Part shown: positions 1-10,559 of the stretch, in pieces
Layout of the letters: each line of letters starts with the position of its first letter
Position numbering within the stretch: the first letter of the stretch is position 1
Source of the DNA: Gallaecimonas xiamenensis 3-C-1
GTDB taxonomy: Bacteria; Pseudomonadota; Gammaproteobacteria; Enterobacterales; Gallaecimonadaceae
DNA: 64,000 nucleotides
Assembly: GCF_000299915.1 (NCBI RefSeq)
Contig: NZ_AMRI01000026.1
Coordinates: forward strand, 1-64,000
Direction: 5' to 3'
The notes under the pieces: generated by a model
Told to the model about the DNA's origin: nothing
What the model saw: the letters and a program-made list of their open reading frames with translations, nothing else
The model's database searches: none
Position numbers and translations under genes: made by a program

Positions 1-2
1 CC

Positions 3-638
3 CAGGATTTTCCTGGGCTTATGCATGACTTTTATGGCTACGGCAGCGCTCCCCAGGCCCCCAAGGGCCCCTTTTCTTTGGCCGTTGAAGCCCAGCGCAT
101 AGAAATGAATGAACGAATGACGCTTGTGGGACATTCTTATGGTGCTGCCAATGCTTTGCACCTGGCAGTAACCCGCCCGGACAAGGTCAAGGCCCTCTGT
201 CTTTATGAGCCAGTGGCCTTTTGGTTGCTGCCCAAGGACAGCCCGGAGCGCCGGGAAGCCGAATCCCTGGCCGCCAGTATGGCAACCCTGACCCCGGAGC
301 AGGGTGCCCAGGCCTTCGTGGATTACTGGAGCGGCGAGGGCAGCTTTGCCGCCTTGCCGGAACGTTCCCAGCAAAAGCTGGCCAGCCAAGCCCCCAAGGT
401 GATGAAGGATTTTGAAGCCTTGATAGGCTCTGACATTGACCCTACCGGGCTGACCATGCCGCTGCTGTTGATGGTGGGGCGCCACAGCCCGGCATCCAGC
501 AAGGCTGTGGCCTGGGAACTGGCCCGGCGCCTGCCCCATTGCCTGAAGGTGGAAGTGGACGCCGGCCATATGGGCCCCATCCAGGCCCCGGACAAGGTGT
601 TCCCGGTGATGGCCGAGTTTTTAAAAAGCTACGGCTGA
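3..638 (+). CDS. alpha/beta hydrolase, 5'-truncated by window edge
   Basis: The reading frame is open to the first bases of the window, and codons before the first in-window ATG (21) read QDFPGL, so the true start lies outside. The visible part resembles an alpha/beta-hydrolase: a DFYGYGSA segment typical of the strand-4 loop, the nucleophile elbow GHSYG (Ser nucleophile), and a late VDAGHMGP segment carrying the catalytic His, with an Asp before it near MVGRHSP. The fold is known for esterases, lipases and related hydrolases; the substrate cannot be read from the sequence. The stop overlaps the convergent peroxidase gene by 10 nt. Confidence 0.75.
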   Translation, partial: QDFPGLMHDFYGYGSAPQAPKGPFSLAVEAQRIEMNERMTLVGHSYGAANALHLAVTRPDKVKALCLYEPVAFWLLPKDSPERREAESLAASMATLTPEQGAQAFVDYWSGEGSFAALPERSQQKLASQAPKVMKDFEALIGSDIDPTGLTMPLLLMVGRHSPASSKAVAWELARRLPHCLKVEVDAGHMGPIQAPDKVFPVMAEFLKSYG

Positions 639-1828
639 TAGCCGTCGGTCAAGGTGCCAAGGAAGGCTTCGATATCGCTGATGTCCTGCTCGCTTAAGGC
701 CGGCAGGTCCCCGGGCTTGCCGCCAAAGGGCGGGTCCATATTGATGTTCTTCCAGTACTTTTTCGGAAGGTCATTGAATTTTTGTACCTGGCCGTCAGCG
801 CCAACCGGGTACCAGCGCTCCGGGTGGGTGTCGCGGGTGGCGTAGAATGCGATGGCGTCATGGAGGCTGGTAATGGCGCCGTTGTGGAAAAAGTGTTTGC
901 GTAGCGCCACGTTGCGAAGGCTCGGCGTTCTAAAGAGGCCGCAGTACTGGGGCTTGTCGGTCAGGTCTTTGCGGTAGGGGCCGCACAGGCCCAGATCATA
1001 AAAGGCCGGGTCCCGGTTTTCGGCTATGGCGTCGTTACGGGGCAGGCCCAGGCCTATCATGCCGTAGTCACTGAACTTGGGCGGCGAGCCGGAGGCGTCG
1101 CGGCTGGAAAAATGGCAGCTGACGCAGTTGCCCTTGGCCGGGTCGTTAAAGAGGGCAAAGCCCCGCTGTTCCTGGTCGGTGAACTGGGCCTGGCCCTTTT
1201 CTATGGCGTCAAACTTGCTGGTGTAGGGGTAGAACAGCGGGCTGTGCAGGTAAGCGGCCAGGCTGTCGGTAACGCGGCGCACTATGTCCTGGTCACTGGC
1301 CAGTTGGGCTGGGCTGAACAGGGTTTGCATACGCGGCCAGTAAGGGGCGGCCTGGATGGCGGCGGCCAGGCTTTGGTTGCTGCCAGCGGCCATTTCATTG
1401 GCGGCAAAAAGGGGGATCAGTGCTTGATCCTTGGCCCTGTCCACCCGGCCGTCCCAGGTGAGGCCGCCGGTGGCGCCGTTGTCGATACTGTCGTTGCCGT
1501 CGTTCTCGAAAAAGTGCTCGGTAAAGGCAGGGATATTCTGGCTGTAGCCGAGGCTCGGCACCGCCCTGTTGCCCAGCTGCTGCAGGCGCGGCCCCCCTGG
1601 CATCAGCGCCACAGGTGAGCTAAAAGCCAGGGCCGGCTGGTGGCAGCTGCTGCAACTGATGGCCTTGGACCCAGACAGGCCGGGGTCGAAAAAGAGCTTT
1701 TCCCCCAACTGTTGCATGGCCAGCACCTGGGCTTTGCGGGCGGCAATGGCCTGGCGCTGCTGCTCTTGCAGGCTGGGCTCAGCCGCTGCTACACCACAAA
1801 CCCAAACCAGCAATAACCCCAATCTCAT
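629..1828 (-). CDS. di-haem cytochrome c peroxidase / MauG-like protein
   Basis: 399 residues with a short signal peptide (cleavage probably after VAAAE). Two haem c attachment motifs are visible, CSSCH at residues 59-63 and CVSCH at 235-239, plus the WDGR segment (about 125) and a late FFHNGAITSL stretch typical of the CcpA/MauG family. Family members are periplasmic and reduce hydrogen peroxide with electrons from small c-type cytochromes, or oxidise protein substrates (MauG). This one is longer than classical CcpA and has a Trp/Asp-rich insertion, so MauG-like is as likely as peroxidase. It stands alone, converging on the upstream hydrolase and divergent from the phosphoesterase. Confidence 0.85.
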   Translation of the reverse strand: MRLGLLLVWVCGVAAAEPSLQEQQRQAIAARKAQVLAMQQLGEKLFFDPGLSGSKAISCSSCHQPALAFSSPVALMPGGPRLQQLGNRAVPSLGYSQNIPAFTEHFFENDGNDSIDNGATGGLTWDGRVDRAKDQALIPLFAANEMAAGSNQSLAAAIQAAPYWPRMQTLFSPAQLASDQDIVRRVTDSLAAYLHSPLFYPYTSKFDAIEKGQAQFTDQEQRGFALFNDPAKGNCVSCHFSSRDASGSPPKFSDYGMIGLGLPRNDAIAENRDPAFYDLGLCGPYRKDLTDKPQYCGLFRTPSLRNVALRKHFFHNGAITSLHDAIAFYATRDTHPERWYPVGADGQVQKFNDLPKKYWKNINMDPPFGGKPGDLPALSEQDISDIEAFLGTLTDGYQP

Positions 1829-1963
1829 GGCCAGAACCCTTTATACATCAGGCCGCTATTGTTGGCGCCTTGTCGCATTCGGGCAACCTTAGCTATCGCA
1901 GGGCAGGGCCTTTTCGTCCTTTTTGCGGCACAATAGGACTTTGGCATGGATAGGAAGACAAGC

Positions 1964-3514
1964 ATGAAACCCCTGATGCATGGGCTGGTGCTGGGTACCC
2001 TGGTACTGGCCGGCTGCTCCGGCGGCGAGCCCAAACGCGAAGCCACCGCCGAAGAGCTGAGCAAAATCGACAACGTGGTGGTGATCTTCGGTGAGAACCG
2101 CAGCTTCGACAACCTCTACGGGCTGTTCCCCGGCGCCAACGGCATCCCGGACGCCATCAAGCAGGAAGGCTATAAGCAGCTGGACCGCACCGGCAAAAGG
2201 TCCATGAAGACCCTGCCTCCGGCTTGGGGTGGCATGAGCGGCCCTGGGGTCACTCCTGTGGTCACCGAAGAGATGACCGAAGGCCTGCCCAATGGCCCCT
2301 TCCAGATCAACGACCCCTATGGTTTCGACCTGGGCCTGGACGTGCGCACCCGCGATCTGGTGCACCGCTTCTACCAGAACCAGGCGCAAATCGACCATGG
2401 CCGTAACCAGCGCTTTGTGGCCTGGTCTGACGCCGGCGCCCTGGTGATGGGTTATTACGACGGCCGCTCCCTGCCCCTTTGGCAGGTGGCTAAGGACTAC
2501 ACCTTGGCCGACAACTTCTTTATGGGTGGCTTTGGCGGGTCCTTCTTCAACCATATTCGCCTGATCTGTGCCTGCTCCCCCTACTATCCCAATGCCGACC
2601 AAAGCCCGGCCAAGGACAAGATAGCGGTGGTGGAAGAGGACGGGGTCACCCTGAAGCTGGCCGCCAACAGCCCCGAAAGTGCCCTGCAAGGTCCGCCCAA
2701 GTTCGCCAACGACGGCGCCCTGACCCCGGATTTCTTCGCGGTCAACACCATGCAGCCTCCCTATCAGCCGAGCGGCGTGGCCCCGGCCGAAGGGGGCGAC
2801 CCGCACTTTGCCGACCCCAGCGATCCCCACACCCTGCCGCCCCAGACCCAAAAGCACATCGGCGACATGCTGGACGCCAAGCAGGTGAGCTGGGCCTGGT
2901 ATTCCGGCGCCTGGGACCAGGCCAATAGTGACCGCAGCGCCATCTACCATTTCCCCGAGCCCAATTTCCAGGCCCACCACCAGCCCTTTAACTATTTCAG
3001 GAACATGGCGCCGGGCACCGAGGCCCGTAAAAAGCACCTTAAAGACGAGAAGGACTTCCTGGCCGCTATCGAGGCGGGCAAGTTGCCGGCGGTAAGCTTC
3101 TACAAGCCCCAGGGCAACCTCAACCAGCATTCTGGCTATGCCAGCGTCATGGAAGGGGACCAGCACATCGCCGACATCATCGACAAGCTCAAGCAAAGCC
3201 CCCAGTGGGAGCACATGCTGATCGTGGTGACCTACGACGAGAATGGCGGTTACTGGGACCACGTGGGGCCGCCTAAGGCCGACCGCTGGGGCCCCGGTAG
3301 CCGTATTCCGGCCATTATCGTCTCCCCCTATGCCAAGCGCGGTTTTGTCGACCACAGCTTCTACGACACCACCTCCATCCTGCGCTTTATCACCAAGCGC
3401 TGGGAGCTGCCGGTACTGGAAGGCCTGCTGGTTCGTGACCAGGCCCTTAAGGCCAACAACGGCCCCAAGCTGGGTGACCTGACCCACGCCCTTAACCTGG
3501 CCGACGCCAAGTAA
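1964..3514 (+). CDS. lipoprotein acid phosphatase / phospholipase C-type phosphoesterase
   Basis: 516 residues from the chosen ATG. An ATG at 1946 is also in frame, but AGGAAG sits 6 nt before 1964 and the shorter form gives a clean lipoprotein signal, MKPLMHGLVLGTLVLAGC, with lipobox LAGC. The mature protein shows marks of the AcpA/phospholipase C phosphoesterase family: VVVIFGENRSFDNLYG near the start (metal-binding Glu-Asn-Arg-Ser and Asp-Asn) and TYDENGGYWDHVGPP near the end (metal-binding Asp-Glu and His). These enzymes hydrolyse phosphomonoesters or phospholipids in the periplasm; lipid anchoring implies envelope localisation. Substrate unknown. It is followed by a strong terminator. 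Confidence 0.85.
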   Translation: MKPLMHGLVLGTLVLAGCSGGEPKREATAEELSKIDNVVVIFGENRSFDNLYGLFPGANGIPDAIKQEGYKQLDRTGKRSMKTLPPAWGGMSGPGVTPVVTEEMTEGLPNGPFQINDPYGFDLGLDVRTRDLVHRFYQNQAQIDHGRNQRFVAWSDAGALVMGYYDGRSLPLWQVAKDYTLADNFFMGGFGGSFFNHIRLICACSPYYPNADQSPAKDKIAVVEEDGVTLKLAANSPESALQGPPKFANDGALTPDFFAVNTMQPPYQPSGVAPAEGGDPHFADPSDPHTLPPQTQKHIGDMLDAKQVSWAWYSGAWDQANSDRSAIYHFPEPNFQAHHQPFNYFRNMAPGTEARKKHLKDEKDFLAAIEAGKLPAVSFYKPQGNLNQHSGYASVMEGDQHIADIIDKLKQSPQWEHMLIVVTYDENGGYWDHVGPPKADRWGPGSRIPAIIVSPYAKRGFVDHSFYDTTSILRFITKRWELPVLEGLLVRDQALKANNGPKLGDLTHALNLADAK

Positions 3515-3516
3515 GC

Positions 3517-3543
3517 AAAAACCCCGCCTCGGCGGGGTTTTTT
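3517..3543. terminator. bidirectional intrinsic terminator (phosphoesterase / his operon)
   Basis: Inverted repeat ACCCCGCC-tc-GGCGGGGT flanked by A-runs on the left and T-runs on the right. It lies between two converging genes and can end transcription of both the phosphoesterase and hisIE. Confidence 0.9.
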
Positions 3544-3544
3544 G

Positions 3545-4156
3545 TCAGTGCCGGCTTTCCAGCACTGTTATCACGTCTTTAAGGCCAAGGCCCCGCACCC
3601 GCAAGGTCAGCAGCAGGTGGTAAAGCAGGTCGGCGCTTTCGTTTAAAAGCGCTTCGTCGCTCTCCGCCACCGCCGCCAGGGCCACCTCCACCCCTTCTTC
3701 CCCTACCTTCTGGGCCACCTTGTTGATGCCCCTGGCCGCCAGTTTGGCGGTGTAGGAAGACTCAGGCGCGTCTTGAAGGCGCTGGCCCTGGATGGCTTCC
3801 AGCTCTGCCAAGAAGGCAAGGCTGGGTTTGGCGTCCCCAAAGCAGCTGTCGGTGCCCAGATGGCAGGTGGGGCCCACCGGCTGGGCCAACACCAGTATGC
3901 TGTCGTTGTCGCAATCGGTATGGACCGAGGCCACCTTCAGCACGTTGTTGGAGCTTTCGCCCTTGACCCAAAGCCGGTCCTTGGAGCGGCTGTAGAAGGT
4001 CACCAGGCCCCCTTCCAGGGTTTGCTTGAGGGCCGCAAGGTTCATGTAGCCCTGCATGCGAATTTGCCCTGTGGCCAGGTCCTGCACCAGGGCCGGCAAG
4101 AGGCCGTCGCCCTTGGCAAAATCCAAGGCGTTGGCGTTATCCAAGGTCACTTTCAC
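3545..4156 (-). CDS. hisI: bifunctional phosphoribosyl-AMP cyclohydrolase / phosphoribosyl-ATP pyrophosphatase
   Basis: 203 residues, the same length as E. coli HisI(E). It catalyses steps 2 and 3 of histidine synthesis. The N-terminal cyclohydrolase domain (about 1-110) has HTDCDNDS with D81, C82, D83, D85 and the zinc-type C98 and C105. The C-terminal pyrophosphohydrolase domain has the [11 protein letters not shown] helix that coordinates Mg. It is the last gene of the his operon; its start overlaps hisF by 4 nt (ATGA type), consistent with translational coupling. Confidence 0.97.
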   Translation of the reverse strand: MKVTLDNANALDFAKGDGLLPALVQDLATGQIRMQGYMNLAALKQTLEGGLVTFYSRSKDRLWVKGESSNNVLKVASVHTDCDNDSILVLAQPVGPTCHLGTDSCFGDAKPSLAFLAELEAIQGQRLQDAPESSYTAKLAARGINKVAQKVGEEGVEVALAAVAESDEALLNESADLLYHLLLTLRVRGLGLKDVITVLESRH

Positions 4157-4920
4157 GGTCTTACCTCCTGGCCCTGGGCAATCAGCCAGGCTTTTAGATC
4201 GGGAATGGCAATAATGCCCTTGTGGAACACCGAGGCGGCTAAGGCCCCGTCGGCGCCCGCCTCGAAAGCGTCTTTAAAGTGCTGCATCTTGCCGGCGCCG
4301 CCAGAGGCGATAAGGGGCAGGCGGGTGGCGGCGCGCACGGCGGCCAGTTGCACCAGGTCATAGCCTTGGCGCATGCCGTCTTGGTTCATCATGTTCAGCA
4401 CAATTTCCCCGGCGCCGCGCTCTTCCACTTCCCGCACCCAGTCCAGGGTGGCGCGGCCCGAGGTGCGGGCCTTGTCTTCCCGGCCGGTGTACTGCCAAAC
4501 CTGCAACTCGCCGCCCTCTGTGACATAGGAGTCGATACCCACTACCACGCACTGGCGGCCGAACTCCCTGCTGAGCTGGTTGATAAAATCGGGGTTTTCC
4601 AGGGCCGGGCTATTGACCGAAATTTTGTCGGCGCCAAAGGCCAGCAGGGTGCGGGCGTCTTCGACACTGCGAATACCGCCGGCCACGCAAAAGGGGATGT
4701 CCAGCACCTCGGCTACCGCCGCCACCCAGGACTTGTCTACCACTCTGCTATCAGAGCTGGCGGTGATGTCGTAGAACACCAGCTCGTCGGCGCCGGTGTC
4801 GCTGTAGCGCTGGGCCAGTTCGACTATGTCTCCCACCACTTCGTGGTTCTTGAACTGCACCCCTTTGACGACCACGCCGTCCCGTACGTCCAGGCAGGGA
4901 ATTATGCGTTTTGCCAGCAT
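4153..4920 (-). CDS. hisF: imidazole glycerol phosphate synthase, cyclase subunit
   Basis: 255 residues forming a (beta/alpha)8 barrel. The two catalytic aspartates are visible at D11 (CLDVRDG) and D130 (VVVGIDSY), and phosphate-binding glycine loops occur (VAGGIRS near 80, ASGGAGK near 224). With HisH it converts PRFAR and glutamine-derived ammonia to IGP and AICAR. It overlaps hisA by 19 nt upstream and hisI by 4 nt downstream, the same order as in enterobacteria. Confidence 0.98.
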   Translation of the reverse strand: MLAKRIIPCLDVRDGVVVKGVQFKNHEVVGDIVELAQRYSDTGADELVFYDITASSDSRVVDKSWVAAVAEVLDIPFCVAGGIRSVEDARTLLAFGADKISVNSPALENPDFINQLSREFGRQCVVVGIDSYVTEGGELQVWQYTGREDKARTSGRATLDWVREVEERGAGEIVLNMMNQDGMRQGYDLVQLAAVRAATRLPLIASGGAGKMQHFKDAFEAGADGALAASVFHKGIIAIPDLKAWLIAQGQEVRP

Positions 4921-5636
4921 GCGCTTGCCTCCTCCAGGGTGAATTTGCCGTCCAACAGGCTCTTGCCGAGGATAACCCCCTGCACGCCGGCGGCCTTGAG
5001 GCGGGGCAGCTCTGCAAGGCTGGCCACCCCCCCTGAGGCTTGCAGGGCAATGCCTGGGTAGCGGCCGGCCAGCGCAGCGTAAAGGTCGGCATTGGCGCCG
5101 GTCAGGGTACCGTCCCGGTCGATATCGGTAATTAGAAAATGCTTGGCGCCGTTTTCCATGAAAAAGGCCAACAGGCTGTCGAGGTTCTGTTCGGCCTTTT
5201 CCAGCCAGCCGTGGCTGGCGGGGTACCAGTCGTTGCCGTCAAAGCGTACGTCCAGGGCCAGCACCAGTTTTTCAGGACCCAGGGCGTCCAGCCAACCGGC
5301 CACCAGGCTGGGGTTTTTGATGGCAAGGCTGCCCACCACCACCCGGTCGGCGCCAAGGGCGAGGAGCTGCTGCACATCTTCAAAGCAGCGCACCCCGCCC
5401 CCTACTTGCAGCGGCAAGGGGGACTGGCGAATCACGTCCCTAAGCGCGCTCCATTGGCGCTCGGCGGCGTTCCGGGCACCGGATAAGTCCACCAGGTGAA
5501 AATACTGGGCGCCAGCGTGGGCGTAGGCGGCAAAGCGCTCGGCCGGATCGGCGCCGTAGCGGGTTACCTGGCCGTAGTCGCCTTTGAAGAGGCGCACCAC
5601 CTGGCCGTCGAGAATATCCAGGGCCGGGATCAGCAT
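4902..5636 (-). CDS. hisA: ProFAR isomerase
   Basis: 244 residues (E. coli 245). It catalyses the Amadori isomerisation of ProFAR to PRFAR. The barrel has catalytic-type aspartates D7 (PALDILDG) and D129 (LALDVRFDG) at the positions expected for HisA, and VGGGVR near 78. It overlaps hisH by 7 nt and hisF by 19 nt, so translation is probably coupled. Confidence 0.98.
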   Translation of the reverse strand: MLIPALDILDGQVVRLFKGDYGQVTRYGADPAERFAAYAHAGAQYFHLVDLSGARNAAERQWSALRDVIRQSPLPLQVGGGVRCFEDVQQLLALGADRVVVGSLAIKNPSLVAGWLDALGPEKLVLALDVRFDGNDWYPASHGWLEKAEQNLDSLLAFFMENGAKHFLITDIDRDGTLTGANADLYAALAGRYPGIALQASGGVASLAELPRLKAAGVQGVILGKSLLDGKFTLEEASACWQNA

Positions 5637-6217
5637 GGCTCTTTCTCCAAAAAGTTTTTCAGCATCAAAGCGCCGCTCTTGCCGGAGCGCTCCGGGTGGA
5701 ACTGGGCACCGATAACATTGTCTTGGGCGATGACCGCCGAGAAGGCCTCGCCGTGTTGGCTCTGGGCCAGGGTGTAGGGCCCCAACGGAGCGATGAAGCT
5801 GTGCACAAAGTAGAACCAGTCGTTCTCGTCTATGCCGTCAAAGATGGGGTTGGCCTTGATGTGGGTAAGCTGGTTCCAGCCCATGTGGGGCAGGCGCGGC
5901 GCTGCAAGTTCCCGCACCTGGGCGTCAATCAGCCCCAGGCAATTGACATCGGACTCGCTGCTAAAGCGGGTCAAAAGCTGCATGCCAAGGCAGATGCCCA
6001 TCACCGGCTGGGTGAGCTCTTGCAAGGTAGCGGTGAGATCGCGGGCCTGGATTTGACTCATGGCGGCGCCGGCGGTGCCGACCCCCGGCAAAAACACCCG
6101 GCGGGCGCTCTTGATGGTGGCCAAGTCTTTGGTGACCACCGGCTCCTTGCCCAGGCGTTTGACGGCGTTAAACAAGGAGCGCAGGTTGGCGCAGCCGGTG
6201 TCGAGGATGACGATCAC
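5630..6217 (-). CDS. hisH: imidazole glycerol phosphate synthase, glutaminase subunit
   Basis: 195 residues (E. coli 196). Class I glutamine amidotransferase: nucleophile C76 in GICLGMQ, with H174 and E176 in [11 protein letters not shown] completing the triad. It supplies ammonia to HisF. Its start overlaps the end of hisB by 4 nt. Confidence 0.98.
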   Translation of the reverse strand: MIVILDTGCANLRSLFNAVKRLGKEPVVTKDLATIKSARRVFLPGVGTAGAAMSQIQARDLTATLQELTQPVMGICLGMQLLTRFSSESDVNCLGLIDAQVRELAAPRLPHMGWNQLTHIKANPIFDGIDENDWFYFVHSFIAPLGPYTLAQSQHGEAFSAVIAQDNVIGAQFHPERSGKSGALMLKNFLEKEPC

Positions 6218-7281
6218 AAGGCCCCCTTGGAGCTGGGCAGCTCGCTACCGGCGGTTTTGCTGACCGCCTGGCGCAGGGCCCGGGCGAAGGCTTTAAAGAG
6301 CCCTTCCACCTGGTGGTGGGCGTTGCCGTCGGTTGAACTCAAGTGCAGGGTGATGCCGGCGGCGTCGGTAAGGCTTCTGAAAAAGTGCGGCACCATCTCG
6401 GTGGCCAGCTCGCCGACGTTGTCGCGGCTAAAGTCGACGTCCACCTTGCAATAGGGGCGGCCGGACAAGTCCAGCACCGCTTCGCAGCGGCATTCGTCCA
6501 TGGGCAGCACAAAGCCGTAGCGGCCAATGCCCTGCTTGTTGCCCAGGGCTTTTTTCAGCGCTTCGCCAAGGGCCAGGGCGCAGTCTTCGACACTGTGGTG
6601 GTCGTCGATGTGCAAATCACCTTCGCAATTGAGGGCCAGGGTAAAGCCTCCGTGCACGGCGATTTGCTCGAGCATGTGGTCAAAAAAGCCGATGCCGGTG
6701 TGGATATCGGCCTTGGGGCCAGCGTCCAAATCGACGGTGACATGGATATTGGTCTCGCGGGTGGTGCGGGTCACTTGTGCCTTTCGCGGCTGTTCGGTCA
6801 GTGCTTTGGCAATTTGTGCCCAGCCCAGGGTCTTGGGGTTGTACTGAAAGGCTTTGACGCCCATGGCTTCGGCCAAGGTCACGTCAGTGGCGCGGTCACC
6901 GATGACGGCGCTTTTAGTAAAGTCCACCCGGCCTTCGGTGAGATAGTGGCGCACCAACCCCAGCTTGGGCTTGCGGCAGCCGCAGTTGTCGGTGTCAAAG
7001 TGCGGGCAAATCAGTACTTCGCTGAATTTCACTCCCTGGCTTTCCAGGATTTGCATCATCAGGTCGTGGGGCCCCTGGAAGCTATCTGCCGGGTAGCTGC
7101 TGGTGCCGAGGCCATCCTGGTTGGACACCATCACCAGCTCAAAACCGGCACTTTGCAGTTTGAGGAGCGCCGGAATGACGCCGGGCTCGAAGGCCAGCTT
7201 TTCAAAGCTGTCGATTTGAAAGTCTTCTGGCTCGGTGATGATGGTGCCGTCGCGGTCGATAAAAAGAATGGGCTTAGCCAT
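6214..7281 (-). CDS. hisB: bifunctional histidinol-phosphatase / imidazoleglycerol-phosphate dehydratase
   Basis: 355 residues, identical in length to E. coli HisB. An in-frame ATG lies further upstream (7455), but the N-terminus [13 protein letters not shown] at 7281 matches the family and avoids a long overlap with hisC. The N-terminal HAD phosphatase domain carries D9 and D11 (DRDGT) and a zinc-type cysteine cluster in [14 protein letters not shown]. The C-terminal dehydratase domain (from about 165) has GIGFFDHM and [10 protein letters not shown]. Fusion of the two activities is typical of gammaproteobacteria. It overlaps hisC by 8 nt. Confidence 0.97.
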   Translation of the reverse strand: MAKPILFIDRDGTIITEPEDFQIDSFEKLAFEPGVIPALLKLQSAGFELVMVSNQDGLGTSSYPADSFQGPHDLMMQILESQGVKFSEVLICPHFDTDNCGCRKPKLGLVRHYLTEGRVDFTKSAVIGDRATDVTLAEAMGVKAFQYNPKTLGWAQIAKALTEQPRKAQVTRTTRETNIHVTVDLDAGPKADIHTGIGFFDHMLEQIAVHGGFTLALNCEGDLHIDDHHSVEDCALALGEALKKALGNKQGIGRYGFVLPMDECRCEAVLDLSGRPYCKVDVDFSRDNVGELATEMVPHFFRSLTDAAGITLHLSSTDGNAHHQVEGLFKAFARALRQAVSKTAGSELPSSKGAL

Positions 7282-8263
7282 GAATGGCCTCCTGAACCTT
7301 GGCCATTTCGTCGGCCGAACCGATGGAGATACGGGTTTTGCCGCTGAGCCTGCGGGCCAGCACGCCCCCGGCCAGCAGCTTGTCGAACAGGGACTCGTCG
7401 TCCACCAGGATAAAGTTGGCCGAAGAGGGCAGCACCTGGTAGCCCTTGGCCTCAAGATCTTTGACCAGGGCCAAGCGCAGGGCGTTCACCTCCCGCACCC
7501 GGTCGCGCATCACCGCTAAGCCTTCTTCGGTCATGGCCTGGCGGGCGATGGCGGCCACCGGGGTGGGGATGGGGTAGGGAGCCAGTACCTTGGCCAGCAG
7601 GGCTATCACCTCGTCGTTGGCCAGCACCATCCCCAGGCGCAGGCCAGCCATGCCGAAAGCCTTGGAGAAGGTGCGCAGCACCACCAGGTGCGGGAAATCC
7701 TCAATCCAACTGGCGACGCTGTCGGCCTCGCTGAACTCGATATAGGCCTCGTCCACCACCACCAGGGCCTTGCCGCTGGCGCGGATCAGCAGGTTTTCCA
7801 GATCCTCGGCTGACATCATTTCGCCGGTGGGGTTGTTGGGGCGGCAGACGAACACCAGCTTGGTTTCGCTCAGGTCCGCCTCTTGCAACGACACCGTGGT
7901 CTTGACGGCAATGCCGCAGGTTTCGGCGGTGATGGCGTACATGCCGTAGGTGGGGGGCTGGATAAGGATGGCGTCAAGACCCGGCTCGCAGAAGGTGCGG
8001 ATCAGCACTTCAATGCCTTCGTCGGCGCCACGGGTGGCCAGCAGCTGCCCCGGGCCCAGGCCGCAATAGCTGGCGTAATCGGCCACCAATTCGGTGGGCT
8101 GGGCGCCGGGGTAGCGGTTGATGGCGCCGTCGAAGCCGACGTTGACCAGGCCGCCGGCCTCGTTGGCGTTGACGAAGGTCTGGGCCTGGCCGCCGATGCG
8201 CCGGGCCGACTGATAGGGCACCAGGGCCCGGATATTGGGGCGGGCCAATTCGAATACGCTCAT
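7274..8263 (-). CDS. hisC: histidinol-phosphate aminotransferase
   Basis: 329 residues, somewhat shorter than the 356 of E. coli. Fold-type I PLP aminotransferase: RPNNPTGE (141-148), DEAYIEF (171-177), and the Schiff-base lysine K201 in [15 protein letters not shown]. It converts imidazole acetol phosphate and glutamate to histidinol phosphate. Start overlaps hisD by 4 nt and the end overlaps hisB by 8 nt, in keeping with tight operon packing. Confidence 0.97.
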   Translation of the reverse strand: MSVFELARPNIRALVPYQSARRIGGQAQTFVNANEAGGLVNVGFDGAINRYPGAQPTELVADYASYCGLGPGQLLATRGADEGIEVLIRTFCEPGLDAILIQPPTYGMYAITAETCGIAVKTTVSLQEADLSETKLVFVCRPNNPTGEMMSAEDLENLLIRASGKALVVVDEAYIEFSEADSVASWIEDFPHLVVLRTFSKAFGMAGLRLGMVLANDEVIALLAKVLAPYPIPTPVAAIARQAMTEEGLAVMRDRVREVNALRLALVKDLEAKGYQVLPSSANFILVDDESLFDKLLAGGVLARRLSGKTRISIGSADEMAKVQEAIHG

Positions 8264-9522
8264 GCCTTGTCCTCCAGGCGGACTGTCACCGCCAGTCTGT
8301 GGGCGTCCAGGCCCTCGGCGTCAGCCAGGGCAATCAGGGTAGGGGCCAGGTCAGCCAGGCCCTGGCGGCTCAGGGTCTGCACCGTAAAGCGGCGCATAAA
8401 GTCCAAAAGTCCCAGGCTCGAATAGCTTTTGGCCAGGCCATAGGTGGGCAGCACATGGTTGGTGCCCGAGGCGTAGTCGCCGGCGGACTCGGGGCTGTAG
8501 GCGCCGACGAAGATGGACCCGGCGTTTTTCAGCCGTCCCAGCAGCGGCTGGGCGTTATCGAGCTGCAAAATCAAGTGCTCGGGGGCGTAGCCGTTGGCGA
8601 TGGCCACCAGCTCGGCCTCGGTTTTCACCACCAGGGTGCGGCTGTTGGCTAGGGCCTTGAGGGTAATGGCCTGGCGCGACAGGGTAGCGCTGAGTTCGGC
8701 CAGGGCCTGGTTGACGGCCTCGGCCAGGGTCTGGCTGGTGGTGACCAGCAGTACTTGCGAGTCGGGGCCGTGCTCGGCCTGGCTCAACAAGTCGGCCGCC
8801 ACAAAGCGTGGGTTGGCATTGGCGTCGGCCAGTACCATCACCTCCGAGGGGCCGGCGGGCATGTCGATGGCGATGCCGTCCAGGGCCACCTGGCGCTTGG
8901 CTTCGGTGACATAGGCGTTGCCTGGGCCGAAGATCTTCACCACCGGCTTGTCGCCATAGGCCATGGCGCCAATGGCCTGGGCGCCGCCCAGGGCCAGTAC
9001 CTGGGGAATGCCGGCCAGGGCGGCGGCGGCCAGGATCACGTCCGGCACCGGGCCCGGGGTGGCCAGGATGATGTCTTCTACCCCGGCGATACGGGCCGGT
9101 ATGGCCTGCATCAATACCGAAGAGGGCAAGGGGGCTGAGCCGCCGGGCACATAGATGCCGATGCGCTCCAAGGCCTGCCAGCGCTGCTCGCAAAGGATGC
9201 CGGGCTGGGTTTCAACTGTCACCGCCGGGGGGCGCTGGGCCTCGTGAAAGCGGCTGATATTGGCCGCCGCTTGCTCCATGGCGGCGCGTAGCTGGGGCTG
9301 GATGCGGGTCAGGGCGTCCTTGGTGGCCACCCAGCGGGACCCCTCATAGCTGTCCAGCTCCCGGGCATAGCGGCCGAGGGCCTGATCCCCTTCGCTGCGC
9401 ACCGCCGCCAGAATTTTGCTGACGGTGTCGCGAATACCGGCCCCTTCTTTCTGGGCCGGGCGGGTCAGTAACTGCTGTTGTTCCTGGGGGCCCAAGGCCG
9501 CCCAATCGGTAATGGCGAGCAT
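8260..9522 (-). CDS. hisD: histidinol dehydrogenase
   Basis: 420 residues (E. coli 434). NAD- and zinc-dependent oxidation of histidinol to histidine in two steps. Family landmarks are [39 protein letters not shown] (zinc-ligand region), GYAPEHL and GTNHVLPT. Lies 3 nt after hisG and overlaps hisC by 4 nt. Confidence 0.98.
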   Translation of the reverse strand: MLAITDWAALGPQEQQQLLTRPAQKEGAGIRDTVSKILAAVRSEGDQALGRYARELDSYEGSRWVATKDALTRIQPQLRAAMEQAAANISRFHEAQRPPAVTVETQPGILCEQRWQALERIGIYVPGGSAPLPSSVLMQAIPARIAGVEDIILATPGPVPDVILAAAALAGIPQVLALGGAQAIGAMAYGDKPVVKIFGPGNAYVTEAKRQVALDGIAIDMPAGPSEVMVLADANANPRFVAADLLSQAEHGPDSQVLLVTTSQTLAEAVNQALAELSATLSRQAITLKALANSRTLVVKTEAELVAIANGYAPEHLILQLDNAQPLLGRLKNAGSIFVGAYSPESAGDYASGTNHVLPTYGLAKSYSSLGLLDFMRRFTVQTLSRQGLADLAPTLIALADAEGLDAHRLAVTVRLEDKA

Positions 9523-9525
9523 GGC

Positions 9526-10428
9526 TTACTCCAGCATCTTTTCGATGGGCAGCACCAGGATGCTGGAGGCGCCCAGGGCCTTGAGGGCTTCCATGGTTTC
9601 CCAGAACAGGGTTTCGCTGGCCACGGCGTGCAGGGCCACCTTGCCTTCCTGGCCGGCCAGGGGCAGCAGGGTGGGGTTTTCGGCGCCGGGCAGCAGGGTG
9701 ACTATCTCTTCGAGCTTGTCCTTGGGGGCGTGCAGCATGATGTATTTGCTTTCGCGGGCGCTCAGCACTCCTTTGAGGCGGGTCATCAGGGTGTCGATCA
9801 GTTGCTGCTTGGCCGGCTCGAAGGGGCGCTCGCGGGCGATCAGGGTGGCCTGGGAGCGGTAAATGACTTCCACTTCCTTAAGGCCGTTGGCCTCCAGGGT
9901 GGCGCCGGTGGACACCAGGTCGCAGATGGCGTCGGCCAGCCCGGCCCTGGGGGCCACTTCCACCGAGCCGTTCAACTGGCAGTTGCGAAAGCTGGTGTTA
10001 AAGCCGGCCAGGTAGCGGCCCAGCAGGCGCGGGTAAGAGGTGGCGATGATCTTGCCGTTCAGTTCGGTGGCGCTTGCAAAGCTTTCGTCTTCTGGCACCG
10101 CCAGGGACAGGCGGCATTTGCCGAAACCCAGGGCCTGGAGTTCACGGTAGCTGGCGGGCAGGCTGTCGGCCTGGCGTTCCAGTTCGCACTCTTCCAATAC
10201 GTTCTGGCCAACGATGCCCAGGTCGACAATGCCGTCCATCACCAGGGCCGGGATGTCGTCGTCCCGGACCCGCAGTATGTCGATGGGCAGGTTTTCAGCG
10301 TGGGCGATAAGGCGGTTGTCCCGCAGCACGAAGCGGATGCCCAGTTGGCTGAGCAGCTTTTCGCTGTCGCGGCTCAAGCGCCCGGATTTTTGGATGGCGA
10401 TGCGTAAGCGGTTGCTGTCGTTGGTCAT
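9526..10428 (-). CDS. hisG: ATP phosphoribosyltransferase, first enzyme of histidine synthesis
   Basis: 300 residues from the ATG at 10428 (E. coli 299). The open frame runs further upstream into the leader, but [18 protein letters not shown] is the family N-terminus. The long-form enzyme has an N-terminal periplasmic-binding-like catalytic domain ([18 protein letters not shown] is the PRPP-binding region) and a C-terminal histidine-binding regulatory domain, so feedback inhibition by histidine is expected. It is the first structural gene of the operon, and transcription must pass the attenuator just upstream. Confidence 0.97.
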   Translation of the reverse strand: MTNDSNRLRIAIQKSGRLSRDSEKLLSQLGIRFVLRDNRLIAHAENLPIDILRVRDDDIPALVMDGIVDLGIVGQNVLEECELERQADSLPASYRELQALGFGKCRLSLAVPEDESFASATELNGKIIATSYPRLLGRYLAGFNTSFRNCQLNGSVEVAPRAGLADAICDLVSTGATLEANGLKEVEVIYRSQATLIARERPFEPAKQQLIDTLMTRLKGVLSARESKYIMLHAPKDKLEEIVTLLPGAENPTLLPLAGQEGKVALHAVASETLFWETMEALKALGASSILVLPIEKMLE

Positions 10429-10448
10429 GATCGTTAATCCCAGTAAGT

Positions 10449-10482
10449 AAAAACCCCGGCTAGGTGTCCTGCCGGGGTTTTT
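10449..10482 (-). terminator. his operon attenuator terminator
   Basis: On the minus strand an 11-nt stem (AAACCCCGGC pairing with GCCGGGGTTT, loop of about 10) is followed by a T-run, placed between the leader peptide stop and hisG. This is the position and form of the enterobacterial his attenuator. Ribosome stalling on the leader His codons would favour an alternative fold and read-through. Confidence 0.9.
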
Positions 10483-10559
10483 ATGTCGGGAAACGGTTGG
10501 ACCGTTTTGGACATCCGCCGGAAGGACCATAGCCTTCCAGTCGAATATCCTCCTGAAGG

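Noticed and set aside
1889-3487. 532-codon open frame on the minus strand
   Set aside because: Antisense to a clear lipoprotein phosphoesterase; Gly/Val/His-rich shadow typical of high-GC DNA.
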